From Actinomycetaceae bacterium (GTDB lineage Bacteria > Actinomycetota > Actinomycetes > Actinomycetales > Actinomycetaceae): a stretch of 64,000 nt of DNA. The stretch spans positions 1 through 64,000 of the forward strand of contig JAUNUK010000001.1 of NCBI GenBank assembly GCA_030538185.1. Reading direction: 5' to 3'. The first letter of the stretch is position 1, and the number at the start of each line of letters is the position of its first letter. A program made the position numbers and the translations under genes. Shown one piece after another: positions 44,053-52,267 of this stretch. A model generated the notes under the pieces. It had not been told where the DNA came from, ran no database searches, and was given only the letters and a program-made list of their open reading frames with translations.

Positions 44053-46752
44053 ATGCCTAAGTATGTGTACAACTTCTCCGAAGGCGACAAGGACCAAAAG
44101 GATCTGCTCGGTGGCAAGGGAGCCAACCTCGCCGAGATGACCAAGTTAGGCCTTCCTGTCCCTCCCGGATTCACCATCAGCACAGACGCTTGCCGTGCGT
44201 ACCTGAAAGACGGGCACGAACCTGAGGAACTGCGCGTCCAGGTTACGAAGGCTCTACGCCAGATTGAAGAGACACTGGGGCGCACACTGGGCGACCCGGC
44301 AGATCCCCTGCTGATGTCCGTGCGTTCGGGTGCGAAGTTCTCCATGCCCGGGATGATGGAAACCGTGTTGAACGTTGGCCTGAATGACCAGTCCGTGGGC
44401 GGTTTGGCCGAGGTTTCTGGGTCTGAACGCTTTGCGTGGGACTCATACCGCCGTTTGGTCCAGATGTTTGGTAAGACTGTGTTGGACATTGACGGTGACC
44501 TCTTCCTCAATGCCCACGACGCTCTGAAGGATAAGAAGGGCGTAACGGACGACCTCGACCTGGATGCGGCTGACTTGAAGGAACTGACCGAACAGTTCAA
44601 GGGGATTGTTGCCGATGCGACGGGCAAGCCCTTCCCACAGGCCCCGCGTGACCAGCTGGATTTGGCGATTGAAGCCGTGTTCAACTCTTGGAACACCGAG
44701 CGCGCTGCGATTTACCGCCGCCGCGAACGCATCCCGCATGACCTGGGCACTGCCGTAAACGTGCAGACCATGGTGTTTGGAAACATGGGGGAGACCTCGG
44801 GTACGGGCGTGTGCTTCACGCGTGACCCATCCACCGGGCATTCCGGGGTGTACGGCGACTACCTGATGAACGCTCAGGGCGAGGACGTCGTCGCTGGTAT
44901 TCGCAACACGTCGCCACTGTCGGCCCTGGAAGAGCAAGACAAGGTTTCCTACGATGAGCTGCGTGCGTTGATGCGCAAACTGGAAACGCACTACCGTGAC
45001 CTGTGTGACATCGAGTTCACGATTGAGCGTGGCAAGCTGTGGATGCTGCAGACCCGCGTGGGTAAGCGCACCGCTGCTGCCGCCTTCCGCATTGCAACAC
45101 AGCTGGTAGATGAGGGTCTGATCACCAAGGACGAGGCGCTGATGCGCGTCACCGGTGAACAGCTGACCCAGCTGATGTTCCCCCAGTTCGACCCCGATGC
45201 CAAGCCCCAGTCGCTGGCTCGTGGCATGGCTGCCTCCCCTGGTGCTGCCGTGGGTGCGATCGTTTTCGACAACGCCGCAGCCGAGGCCGCAGCCGCTGCC
45301 GGCACCAAGTGCATCTTGGTGCGTCGCGAAACAAACCCGGACGACCTGCCAGGCATGGTCGCAGCCGAGGGCGTTTTGACGGCCCGTGGCGGAAAGACCT
45401 CGCACGCCGCCGTGGTTGCCCGTGGCATGGGCAAGACCTGTGTGTGTGGTGCCGAAGCCCTAGAGATTGATGCTGCCGCCAAGACCATGACAGTCGGTGG
45501 CACGGTGTATCGCGAAGGTGATGTTATTGCCATTGATGGCATGACCGGTGACGTGTTCCTGGGCGACATTGCCGTCAAGGATTCACCAGTTACCGCATAC
45601 CTTGCTGAGGGCCTGGAGGCCGGCTACGCCGCCTGCCAGGACGAGGACACGAAGGAACTGGTGCAGTCCGTGGACCGCATCATGAGCCATGCAGACTCCA
45701 AGCGCCGCCTGCGCGTGCGCGCCAACGCCGACACCCCCGAGGATTCCACGCGTGCGCTGGCCTTTGGTGCCGAAGGCATCGGCCTGTGCCGCACGGAACA
45801 CATGTTCTTGGGTGCGCGCAAGGTCTACATCGAAAACCTGATCCTGGCCGAGGAAGGCTCTGCGGAACGTCAGGCTGCACTGGACGCCTTGGAGCCCTTG
45901 CAGCGCCAAGACTTCGTGGACATGCTGACCATTATGGACGGCAAGCCCATGACCGTTCGCCTAATCGACCCGCCCTTGCACGAATTCCTGCAAGACTTGG
46001 TGTCTTTGGAGGTCAAGGTCGCGGTTGCCAAGGCCACCGGGTCTGTTGATCCCGCGGACGAAAAGATGTTGTCGGCCGTGCGCCGCATGCACGAAGCCAA
46101 CCCCATGCTGGGTCTGCGCGGCGTGCGCCTGGGCCTGTACTTGCCTGGCCTCTTCGGCATGCAGATGCGCGCCCTGGTCGAGGCCGCCGCAGAACTCAAG
46201 AAGGCCGGCAAGGACCCCAGGCCCGAAATCATGGTGCCTTTGGTCGGCTCAATCCGCGAGCTACAGATCATTCGCGAGGAAGGCGAAAAGATCATTGCCG
46301 AGGTCGCAGCCGAATACGGTGTGGAACTCGATATAGCCATCGGCGCCATGATTGAGCTTCCACGCGCAGCCGTGACAGCCGAGGATCTGGCCCACGAGGC
46401 TGACTTCTTCTCCTTCGGCACCAACGACCTGACCCAGACCACCTGGGGCTTCAGCCGCGACGACGTGGAAGGCGTGTTCTTCCCTGAATATATCGAACAC
46501 GGCGTCTTTGGCGTGTCGCCCTTTGAAACGATCGATGTTCACGGTGTGGGCAGGATTGTTGAGATTGGTGTCAGCCACGCCCGCCAGACGAAGCCTGCAA
46601 TCAAGTTGGGCGTGTGTGGAGAACACGGCGGTGACCCAGAGTCCGTGCACTTCTTCGACCAGGTTGGCCTGGACTACGTGTCCTGTTCGCCTTTCCGCGT
46701 GCCGGTGGCGCGTCTGGAAGCTGGACGCGCAACTGTTGAAGCTGGTGCTTAA
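44053..46752 (+). CDS. ppdK: Pyruvate, phosphate dikinase
   Basis: An 899-residue PPDK, which interconverts pyruvate, ATP and Pi with PEP, AMP and PPi. The N-terminal ATP-binding part starts KYVYNFSEGDKDQKDLLGGKGANLAEM. The phosphocarrier His is in GGKTSHAAVVARGMG (about residue 450), and the C-terminal barrel has GLCRTEHMF and the catalytic Cys of CGEHGGDPESVHFF near 855. The length is normal for bacterial PPDK. ATG at 44053 is used because GGAGG lies 13 nt upstream; the longer frame at 44002 is not supported. A strong terminator follows. Confidence 0.95.
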   Translation: MPKYVYNFSEGDKDQKDLLGGKGANLAEMTKLGLPVPPGFTISTDACRAYLKDGHEPEELRVQVTKALRQIEETLGRTLGDPADPLLMSVRSGAKFSMPGMMETVLNVGLNDQSVGGLAEVSGSERFAWDSYRRLVQMFGKTVLDIDGDLFLNAHDALKDKKGVTDDLDLDAADLKELTEQFKGIVADATGKPFPQAPRDQLDLAIEAVFNSWNTERAAIYRRRERIPHDLGTAVNVQTMVFGNMGETSGTGVCFTRDPSTGHSGVYGDYLMNAQGEDVVAGIRNTSPLSALEEQDKVSYDELRALMRKLETHYRDLCDIEFTIERGKLWMLQTRVGKRTAAAAFRIATQLVDEGLITKDEALMRVTGEQLTQLMFPQFDPDAKPQSLARGMAASPGAAVGAIVFDNAAAEAAAAAGTKCILVRRETNPDDLPGMVAAEGVLTARGGKTSHAAVVARGMGKTCVCGAEALEIDAAAKTMTVGGTVYREGDVIAIDGMTGDVFLGDIAVKDSPVTAYLAEGLEAGYAACQDEDTKELVQSVDRIMSHADSKRRLRVRANADTPEDSTRALAFGAEGIGLCRTEHMFLGARKVYIENLILAEEGSAERQAALDALEPLQRQDFVDMLTIMDGKPMTVRLIDPPLHEFLQDLVSLEVKVAVAKATGSVDPADEKMLSAVRRMHEANPMLGLRGVRLGLYLPGLFGMQMRALVEAAAELKKAGKDPRPEIMVPLVGSIRELQIIREEGEKIIAEVAAEYGVELDIAIGAMIELPRAAVTAEDLAHEADFFSFGTNDLTQTTWGFSRDDVEGVFFPEYIEHGVFGVSPFETIDVHGVGRIVEIGVSHARQTKPAIKLGVCGEHGGDPESVHFFDQVGLDYVSCSPFRVPVARLEAGRATVEAGA

Positions 46753-46845
46753 CCGTTACCATCTGATGCTGCGCTGCGAAGTATCGCGCGCTAGGCTGTT
46801 GCCCATAGAGCGGTAGCCACATCACAGTTGTGTGCCATGTGCATG

Positions 46846-46889
46846 GTGGTGGCCCGGTGCCTGTAACGCACCGGGCCACCACTGTTTTT
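46846..46889 (+). terminator. Intrinsic terminator after ppdK
   Basis: A 15-bp perfect stem (46846-46860 with 46868-46882), 7-nt loop CTGTAAC, followed by TGTTTTTG. It lies about 94 nt after the ppdK stop. Confidence 0.9.
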
Positions 46890-47021
46890 GTTGTTTCTGT
46901 GGGTGCAGGGTAGGTGGTGATGTCACTGCGATGGAGATGGCGAGTCGTGACAGCAAATTGGGTTATGGATCAAGGACACTGAGAGACACCCTAAATTATC
47001 TGGCTACCAGGAGCGTGCGAC

Positions 47022-48281
47022 GTGAAACCAATCGAAATAGATCCTTTAGAGGCAGATGCCACCAACGATTTTTGTACCTATGAAGAATGGGTTGAAGGGG
47101 AACACCACATCGATCCTGACGGGACCTTTCGTCAAGAAAAAGAAGAACCGCCCAACTACGAGGACTACGAAGACGACGATGGCGATGATGGCGATGATGG
47201 CTGGCCTTTCCCGCCGGATGATGACCCCGATGATGATCCGGATGGAACCCCTGGGCCAAGAGGTTCATCAGACAAAGACCCACCCAAGGAAACATTCCAC
47301 AAAGAACTCGAAACCCAAGCGCCCACGGTTCAATCAGTAGCGCGCGCACGCTCAGGTGAACGCGGCCTACACACGCACTTCTTAAGATCCTTACGTGAGT
47401 TGCTTGAAACCCACACCCAACGCCAAGTGGCTCGTGCCCTGGGGATAAGCCTGCCTGCCGTGTCTGAACTCTCCCAATCAGCGCGTGACCTGCCCGATGT
47501 TCGTGAAGGATTCACTGGCGGTAGTGCCTTAGAGATTATTGACCAATACAACGCTGGCTTACTCACGCATGAAGCCTTTATTGACCAACTTGCCCGCTGG
47601 ACATTCGATCCACACCCTGTAGATATGTCACCACCAGGTGAAGTATTCACTGAGGGCACCTGGGAAGTCGTGATGGGTGAAGCCTTGGACACACACATTA
47701 TCAGTAGCGAGGATTTCGACACGCTTTGCGACTACCACGGAATCGATGTTGATAGTCGTGATATTCACCTTTGGCGTGAAATGGACCGAGTGCTGGGTTC
47801 CTCCATGCCCGAGTGTGAAACATTTGACGACATATGGGGTGTTCCTCCTGGTCAGGTAGAAACATGGGTGCGTGTAGGCGGTTTCCCTGACTGGATACGT
47901 GACCAGATGAAGGCCGCCATTGAGCGCACACAAGCCCCACTGGTCGCCTATGGGTCTGTGTGGCCAGGTCGTGATGTGTTCACTCCTGCTGTTGCGTGGG
48001 AGCCAATTTTTCACCCTGTACGCACTTTTATGCCTCCTGTGCGTATCAGGTGGAGCGGAAGCGACGAACAGCGTCGTGTTGATCCCAGTAATCCAGATAG
48101 GCTTTTGCGTTTTTACGCCGATGTCTTTACACAAGGCCGCAGTATCGATCCCGGTATATGGGTAGATCCTCAACTCGTGGCCACACATTTTGCTCGCATG
48201 GAAAGCTACGCTTTCCCCATCTATCAATCTTTGGGCGACCACCTAACGGCATTAGGGTATGAGGTGCAAGGATGGAGCTAG
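47022..48281 (+). CDS. Acidic HTH-containing protein, unknown function
   Basis: A 419-residue protein. The first ~95 residues are very acidic and Pro-rich (EDYEDDDGDDGDDGWPFPPD). A helix-turn-helix follows near residues 125-155 (THTQRQVARALGISLPAVSELSQSA). The remaining ~260 residues are a Trp-rich region with no catalytic motif that I recognise. The HTH resembles XRE-type antitoxin readers. It starts with GTG. The next gene begins 328 nt later, so it may be monocistronic. Confidence 0.6.
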   Translation: MKPIEIDPLEADATNDFCTYEEWVEGEHHIDPDGTFRQEKEEPPNYEDYEDDDGDDGDDGWPFPPDDDPDDDPDGTPGPRGSSDKDPPKETFHKELETQAPTVQSVARARSGERGLHTHFLRSLRELLETHTQRQVARALGISLPAVSELSQSARDLPDVREGFTGGSALEIIDQYNAGLLTHEAFIDQLARWTFDPHPVDMSPPGEVFTEGTWEVVMGEALDTHIISSEDFDTLCDYHGIDVDSRDIHLWREMDRVLGSSMPECETFDDIWGVPPGQVETWVRVGGFPDWIRDQMKAAIERTQAPLVAYGSVWPGRDVFTPAVAWEPIFHPVRTFMPPVRIRWSGSDEQRRVDPSNPDRLLRFYADVFTQGRSIDPGIWVDPQLVATHFARMESYAFPIYQSLGDHLTALGYEVQGWS

Positions 48282-48609
48282 CTCCTGGGTGACAGGAGTT
48301 TGCCAGTCGTATGTCGAACTCAGGTGATTGTGAACTCTTCTGTGCAGGTGGCGTGGGGTGTAATACCGCTGGGTTAGCGAGTCGTGCGGTCTAAGTGATT
48401 TATGTGTTTACTGACCCGGCTGTTTTTGTGCTCCGCGTAAAAACTGCGTGTCAGGCGTTCCTGCCTGCATCCTATTGACGGGCGCTGAGTAGTTTTGGTA
48501 GCGTTTGCTTGCGTCTAGTTTGTCCTTACATTTAGTTTTTTGTTTGTTTGATTGCCGAGGGCGGGCGTGGTTGTGGCCGTGGTTTCAATGAGGAAACGGG
48601 AGTACGTGG
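48282..48609. other. Intergenic region with terminator-like hairpin and duplicated promoter
   Basis: A hairpin CTCCTG/CAGGAG with a short T run (48282-48301) may end the preceding gene. From 48493 the sequence is the duplicated leader of the DUF6318/PKD-like cassette, with one CCGAGGGC motif at 48555. No gene is present. Confidence 0.5.
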
Positions 48610-50143
48610 ATGATTGGTGGGGTGGGTCAGGATTTGGCTGAAGAGCTACACCGTAAACGGTTTGACTACACGAATCTTTACCCGGTATTGGGTGTTATAG
48701 CAGTGGTGGTGATCGCCTGGGGTGGCTGGTTTGCCAGCGGGAAGATCCGCGAACACAATCTGGCAGAAAACAAGAGGATCGGGCAGGAATACAACGAGAG
48801 CCTCAAAAGCCCTGCGGGACCAGAGAAGGCGGGTGGAAACAAAGAGACGGTCACGTCTAAAGAAAACGATGCTGCGATTGACGTGCCTGTCTTACCGCAA
48901 GCCGCCACACAAAACACCCTCGAAGGGGCAAAAGCCCTCGCAGAATACTGGGTCGAAACGTATAACTACTTGTTAGATACAGGTGAAAGCACACCGATGA
49001 CAGAGATCTGCCATCCTGGAGCTTTGGGTTGTAGCCAGTTAATTAATGAGCTTCATGATCTTCAATCGGCAGGTAAACGCATCGAAGGAGCTGATCATGC
49101 TGCGGCAGGCACCACATGCTTCAATGAGATCCCCGAGGAGGTTACGTGCATCTTTGTTCTCGAATACACCGATAGTGCCACCTATGACAGCAAAAATAAT
49201 CTGCTCCGAGTAGATCCGGCAGGTTCGTATGAGTGGGCACAGAAAATTCGGTTTATCGATGGGAAACATGTGATTTACGAGGCTGGAAAACCAACCTATC
49301 TTGGGGACGGTAAAAAATGAGGTTCGTGTTGTTGGCTCTGGCTAGTCCTGCGATCCTAATGGCTGGATACCCGTTTGCGGGAGACCCTGTCTGCACAGGT
49401 ACTTTCGATTCTCAAACCAGTTACTCTGTTGAGCGCGACAGTGCGTCGACAGTTGAAATTAGAGTCACGAATGAGGCCAGCGTTCCAGGTTGGAATAATC
49501 CTGCAGCGGATGTTCCATCTGTGCCTCCGCTGGGAAACCCCGGCGGACACTTGGGTGCTGCCCACGAAAATCCTATTGAGGTTCGTGGTGGGCCTCGTTT
49601 GTGTGATTCTTCGTTTGGTGATTCACACCCGGGGCGCTTGGGGTTTTGTTTGGCGGATTTTAATCGAGACGGGGATAGTGAAGAAGATGATGAAGGGTCA
49701 TCTGGTTTAGTTGTCACCGCCTCGGATGTGCAGTCTCTTGGTGTGGCCAACCCACAGTTGGGTTCTTCACCCCCGGTTGAAAAACGTGATTGGGTGCTGG
49801 TCAATATGGAGACCATTGCCTATACGACCAGCACAAGCCAAACTCTACAAGGCGAAGTCCTTGGTGTCCCCATCACTGTCACCCTGCAAGCCATAGATTA
49901 CCGTTGGGACTGGGGAGATGGCAGCGTCACACACACCACGCACCCAGGAGCACCTTGGCCAGACATGTCCAACCACCATTTTTATCGTACACGCGGGCAC
50001 GCAGCCATAACCTTAACGACAACATGGGCCGGAACCTGGGTAGCAGCCACCGGACAATCAGGCAAAGTGCTAGGAACCCTAGAAACCTCAACCACCAGCC
50101 CCCGCTTCGAAATCAGAGACTGGATCCCCTACCTCGTCGCCCC
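48493..50143 (+). repeat. Inverted mosaic duplicate, copy B
   Basis: Second copy of the two-gene cassette, inverted relative to 23715-25362. Near-identical arms are 48493-48888 (promoter and start of the DUF6318-like gene) and 49590-50143 (3' part of the PKD-like gene). The ~700 bp between them are divergent from copy A. The cassettes lie about 23 kb apart. Confidence 0.85.
48610..49320 (+). CDS. DUF6318-like membrane-anchored protein, cassette copy B
   Basis: A 236-residue protein with the same first ~85 residues as 24541-25245, including MIGGVGQDLAEELHRKRFDY and the membrane helix. The extracellular part keeps the EYWVETYNY segment and the Cys pattern, but its sequence is otherwise different (CHPGALGCSQLIN...CFNEIPEEVTCIFVLEYTD). 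It overlaps the next gene by 4 nt (ATGA). Function unknown. Confidence 0.75.
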   Translation: MIGGVGQDLAEELHRKRFDYTNLYPVLGVIAVVVIAWGGWFASGKIREHNLAENKRIGQEYNESLKSPAGPEKAGGNKETVTSKENDAAIDVPVLPQAATQNTLEGAKALAEYWVETYNYLLDTGESTPMTEICHPGALGCSQLINELHDLQSAGKRIEGADHAAAGTTCFNEIPEEVTCIFVLEYTDSATYDSKNNLLRVDPAGSYEWAQKIRFIDGKHVIYEAGKPTYLGDGKK

Positions 50144-50153
50144 TGAACGGTAG
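49317..50153 (+). CDS. Secreted PKD-like domain protein, cassette copy B
   Basis: A 278-residue exported protein. The N-terminal signal sequence (MRFVLLALASPAILMAG) and the next ~75 residues differ from copy A, but from LCDSSFGDSHPGRL onward it is nearly identical, including the PKD-like core YRWDWGDGS and NHHFYRTRGH. Translationally coupled to the DUF6318-like gene. It may be a surface component whose N-terminal region is exchangeable. Confidence 0.75.
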   Translation: MRFVLLALASPAILMAGYPFAGDPVCTGTFDSQTSYSVERDSASTVEIRVTNEASVPGWNNPAADVPSVPPLGNPGGHLGAAHENPIEVRGGPRLCDSSFGDSHPGRLGFCLADFNRDGDSEEDDEGSSGLVVTASDVQSLGVANPQLGSSPPVEKRDWVLVNMETIAYTTSTSQTLQGEVLGVPITVTLQAIDYRWDWGDGSVTHTTHPGAPWPDMSNHHFYRTRGHAAITLTTTWAGTWVAATGQSGKVLGTLETSTTSPRFEIRDWIPYLVAPER

Positions 50154-50246
50154 ATATACATGTAAAGGACGGGCAGCGGTTCCTGGGCATCAAAAATGTG
50201 AAAAATCACGACTCAACACAAACGGACCGGCAGAAGAATAGAAAAA

Positions 50247-50453
50247 AATGAGTATTACACTGTCTAAGCCGTTTGTTGAAAAGACACGTTCTCTCACGAG
50301 AGAACACCGCGCTTGGAACATGGTTCAAGCTCTTCACAGTCAAGAGATGGAGTTACCAGTATGACTCTGGAACTCACCAATCAGTACATTCAAGGAAACA
50401 TCAGCGCGAAAGTATTTTCTGCGCAAGCTCGAGCGCAGTATGGAATCCAATAA
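50247..50453 (+). pseudogene. VbhA-like antitoxin remnant
   Basis: The 68-codon open frame ends ELTNQYIQGNISAKVFSAQARAQYGI, which matches the C-terminal helix of VbhA-type antitoxins (YhxGxI...hxxhxARxxYGh). The expected upstream helix (EHRAWNMVQALHSQEME) is present but in the +1 frame at about 50303-50353, so the gene appears to carry two frameshifts. It overlaps the Fic remnant by 14 nt, the arrangement of VbhA/Fic toxin-antitoxin pairs. Confidence 0.5.
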
Positions 50454-50568
50454 TCCACCTGACCCCTATGCGGACCCTGACACTGGCATCCTCGAAAACT
50501 GCCTACACCACACAGCCAAAGAGCGAGCGGTCGAGCTGGGATGCCCCCACATGTGTGGGGACGCCTGA
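50440..50568 (+). pseudogene. Fic-domain toxin remnant, truncated at a CRISPR-like repeat
   Basis: A 42-codon fragment beginning MESNNPPDPYADPDTGILEN, the N-terminus typical of VbhT/Fic proteins (DPYxxPxTGVLxN). It stops immediately inside a degenerate CRISPR repeat at 50539. The catalytic HPFxxGNG region is absent. Nonfunctional as encoded. Confidence 0.5.
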
Positions 50569-50625
50569 CGAGAGACGCACTCCATGGACTTTTACCCGAC
50601 ACGGCCCCCGCGTGTGCTGGAACAA
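50539..50625 (-). CRISPR. Decayed two-repeat CRISPR remnant
   Basis: Two degenerate copies of the array repeat lie at 50539-50565 and 50598-50625, with a 32-nt spacer-sized interval. The first keeps GGATG-CCCCC...GTGGGGACG; the second keeps GGCCCCCGCGTGTGC. The start-to-start distance is 59 nt, against 61 nt in the main array. It separates the Fic remnant from the scaffold fragment. Confidence 0.55.
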
Positions 50626-50760
50626 CCGGGTCTTCCGCTTTTCTTCTGCAAGAATCGCATTCACCTGGTCCTGAGTAAAAGACTGCAACGCATCCGTCGC
50701 AGTCCCTGCATCGGCCTTGGTTTCTTGTGATTCGCTACTTGTGCCTTGGTTTTCCGACAT
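50626..50760 (-). pseudogene. Phage scaffold-like protein fragment 1
   Basis: An N-terminal fragment MSENQGTSSESQETKADAGT followed by SFTQDQVNAILAEEKRKTR, the FTQxQVNxIhA motif of phage capsid-scaffold (DUF4355-like) proteins. The start is supported by GGAGG 8 nt upstream. The coding sequence breaks at the decayed CRISPR repeat; the open frame continues to 50503 through non-homologous sequence. Confidence 0.55.
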
Positions 50761-50877
50761 TTTGTTTCCTCCAAAGGGGAGTAGGGCCACCAGAAAAACC
50801 CGCCAATAACCATGCGCACGCTGGTGTCCGCGCGCGCCCAAGGAACCCCTTGGGCTTGGTTGACGGTAGGCATAAGA

Positions 50878-50904
50878 AAACCCCGCAACATGTGTTACGG
50901 GGTT
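50878..50904 (-). terminator. Minus-strand intrinsic terminator
   Basis: AACCCCG/CGGGGTT stem read on the minus strand, followed by TTTTC. It is placed to end the 50932-51195 gene. Confidence 0.7.
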
Positions 50905-50931
50905 GTTGTGAATCGTAGCTAATAACCGCGA

Positions 50932-51195
50932 TTAGGATAGAAGTACGTCTATTTCGTCATCATCATATATACGGCAGCCTAGTAGTTTCTCTAGGGTCGT
51001 TTTGATGGTATTAGGGTCTGTGGTCGTATAGAAGTCAAGTGCCCAATACACTTCTGGAATCTTGTCATAGCCTGCTCGTTCAAAGTCCCAACTAACCAAG
51101 GTGTCTCCCAAGGCATCCAGAACAGTGCGGACCTTGTCTTCCTTGACTGATTCGGGAAAGTAGAAGCTGCGCACAATCGTCAATGGGTCACGCAT
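50932..51195 (-). CDS. Small protein, candidate immunity protein
   Basis: An 87-residue soluble protein (MRDPLTIVRSFYFPESVKED..., ending DDDEIDVLLS), no recognised family. It lies about 138 nt downstream of the tail of a nuclease-like toxin fragment on the same strand and has its own terminator, the usual place of an immunity gene. ATG at 51195 is used; TATACT about 9 nt upstream could be a -10 box of a leaderless transcript. A longer frame from 51294 is possible. Confidence 0.5.
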   Translation of the reverse strand: MRDPLTIVRSFYFPESVKEDKVRTVLDALGDTLVSWDFERAGYDKIPEVYWALDFYTTTDPNTIKTTLEKLLGCRIYDDDEIDVLLS

Positions 51196-51333
51196 GATGC
51201 CAGTATATCGTCTGTCCATTCGGCAAGCTAAGCATTGTCTTTGATAGATAGCCCTTCTGTTTCCCCGTTGCTCCTTCGACCGAACTGCGAACATTGTACC
51301 GTGTTGCAGTTTCGTGATCCGGTAAGGCGAAGA

Positions 51334-51477
51334 CTATCTTTGTGACTGTTTTCTAGCGTGTCGGATCGCGTCAGATATTCTGTCAAAGTTCTTCGTTTCC
51401 GACGTGTTCTTTACCTCAATAGGAACTTTGAGATCATTGATAGTAGAGTCCAGTGATTTAATATTTTTCCACTGGGT
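51334..51477 (-). pseudogene. C-terminal fragment of a nuclease-type toxin
   Basis: A 47-codon open tail with LKVPIEVKNTSETKNFDRIS and DAIRHARKQSQR before a stop. The hPhEVKN segment followed by an Arg/Lys-rich helix is typical of PDDEXK-like C-terminal toxin domains of polymorphic toxins. No start and no upstream domain remain. It is followed by the candidate immunity gene. Confidence 0.4.
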
Positions 51478-51536
51478 TTAAGTGCTAGAAGTTCCAGATC
51501 GAACAAATGACAATTGCGTTGGCTTTTGTTCCTTCG

Positions 51537-51563
51537 AGATGACCCCGCGTGTGCGGGGACGAG
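51537..51563 (-). CRISPR. Lone degenerate CRISPR repeat
   Basis: The sequence differs from the B-type array repeat by a first-base change, one missing C in the C-run and the last base. No further copy is found at +61 or -61. It sits exactly where the scaffold pseudogene breaks. Confidence 0.6.
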
Positions 51564-52086
51564 GGCAAACGCCCGTCTTGGAGTGCCTTCTGTACATCTT
51601 CCGGGGAGATTTTTGATACTTCATCAATGGACACAACCTGGGTCGCGCCCTTAATGTTTTCCCACCCTTACCGGCCACAACATCAGCTGGAGGCGTATCA
51701 GGCTTATCGCCCTTGAAAGCAAGGATCGCGTCCGCCTGCTCTTCCAAGGAATCCGGATCATTACCGTGCAACAAGGCAACGGGCACACCCTTGGAGGCCG
51801 CGACCTCGGCACGTAAAACCTTTGCTTCAGCCTCGGATAACGCGGTCTCTGCCTTTTCGGCACGCTCAAGAACTTTTTGCAGCGCAGACTTATTGGCTTC
51901 TTCCAATTGGTCGAACTGCTTGGCCTTCTCGAAGTTAGCTTTCGCCCGATCCTCGTGTTTACGTGCGAGGGCTTTCCACTTTTCAACCTCAGCTGTCAGG
52001 TCAGTGTCCGTCACCGTTTCGGTGCCAGCCTCTTGTTTACTGTCGGCTGCTTTGACCTCTGTTGTTTCGGTGTTCTCTGTATCCAT
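51564..52086 (-). pseudogene. Phage scaffold-like protein 2, frameshifted and truncated
   Basis: Starts at 52086 with MDTENTETTEVKAADSKQEA, AAAGGAG upstream, and continues through a coiled-coil-like region (VEKWKALARKHEDRAKANFE, LQKVLERAEKAETALSEAEA) and GVPVALLHGNDPDSLEEQAD. A frameshift near 51660 moves the C-terminus (SIDEVSKISPEDVQKALQDGRL) to another frame. The coding sequence then runs into the lone CRISPR repeat. The architecture is that of mycobacteriophage-type scaffold proteins. Confidence 0.6.
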
Positions 52087-52108
52087 CTTCTTGTTCTCCT
52101 TTATCAGG

Positions 52109-52131
52109 CATGCCACCGTGACGGTGGCATG
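52109..52131 (-). other. 10-bp hairpin in the scaffold leader
   Basis: CATGCCACCG/CGGTGGCATG with a 3-nt loop, 23-45 nt before the scaffold start on the minus strand. The T-run is on the upstream side for that strand, so it is not a terminator for it; on the plus strand the stem is followed by six A. It may regulate or protect the phage-derived transcript. Confidence 0.4.
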
Positions 52132-52197
52132 AAAAAACCCCGCACCATTGTGATGACAGGGCTAGATTTCCGTATACGTACTTGTTATAATGGAGGT

Positions 52198-52264
52198 GCC
52201 GGACGACCCCCCCGCAAGCCTCGAAGTAATAGGCCGTTAGAACGCAGGGGCACCACCGTCCGGC
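52198..52264. other. Structured intergenic element between MuF-toxin and scaffold genes
   Basis: GCCGGACG (52198-52205) pairs with CGTCCGGC (52257-52264), enclosing about 51 nt. TATAAT just before it on the plus strand could serve a plus-strand promoter, which would make this a small RNA; on the minus strand it would be an mRNA structure. The role is unknown. Confidence 0.3.
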
Positions 52265-52267
52265 TCA

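Noticed and set aside
50503..50841. Reading the whole 113-codon frame as one protein
   Set aside because: The ribosome site points to the start at 50760, and the C-terminal half crosses a decayed CRISPR repeat, so only the first ~45 codons are phage-like.
52109..52131. Calling the hairpin a terminator
   Set aside because: The T-run is on the wrong side for the minus-strand scaffold transcript; on the plus strand it is followed by A, not T.
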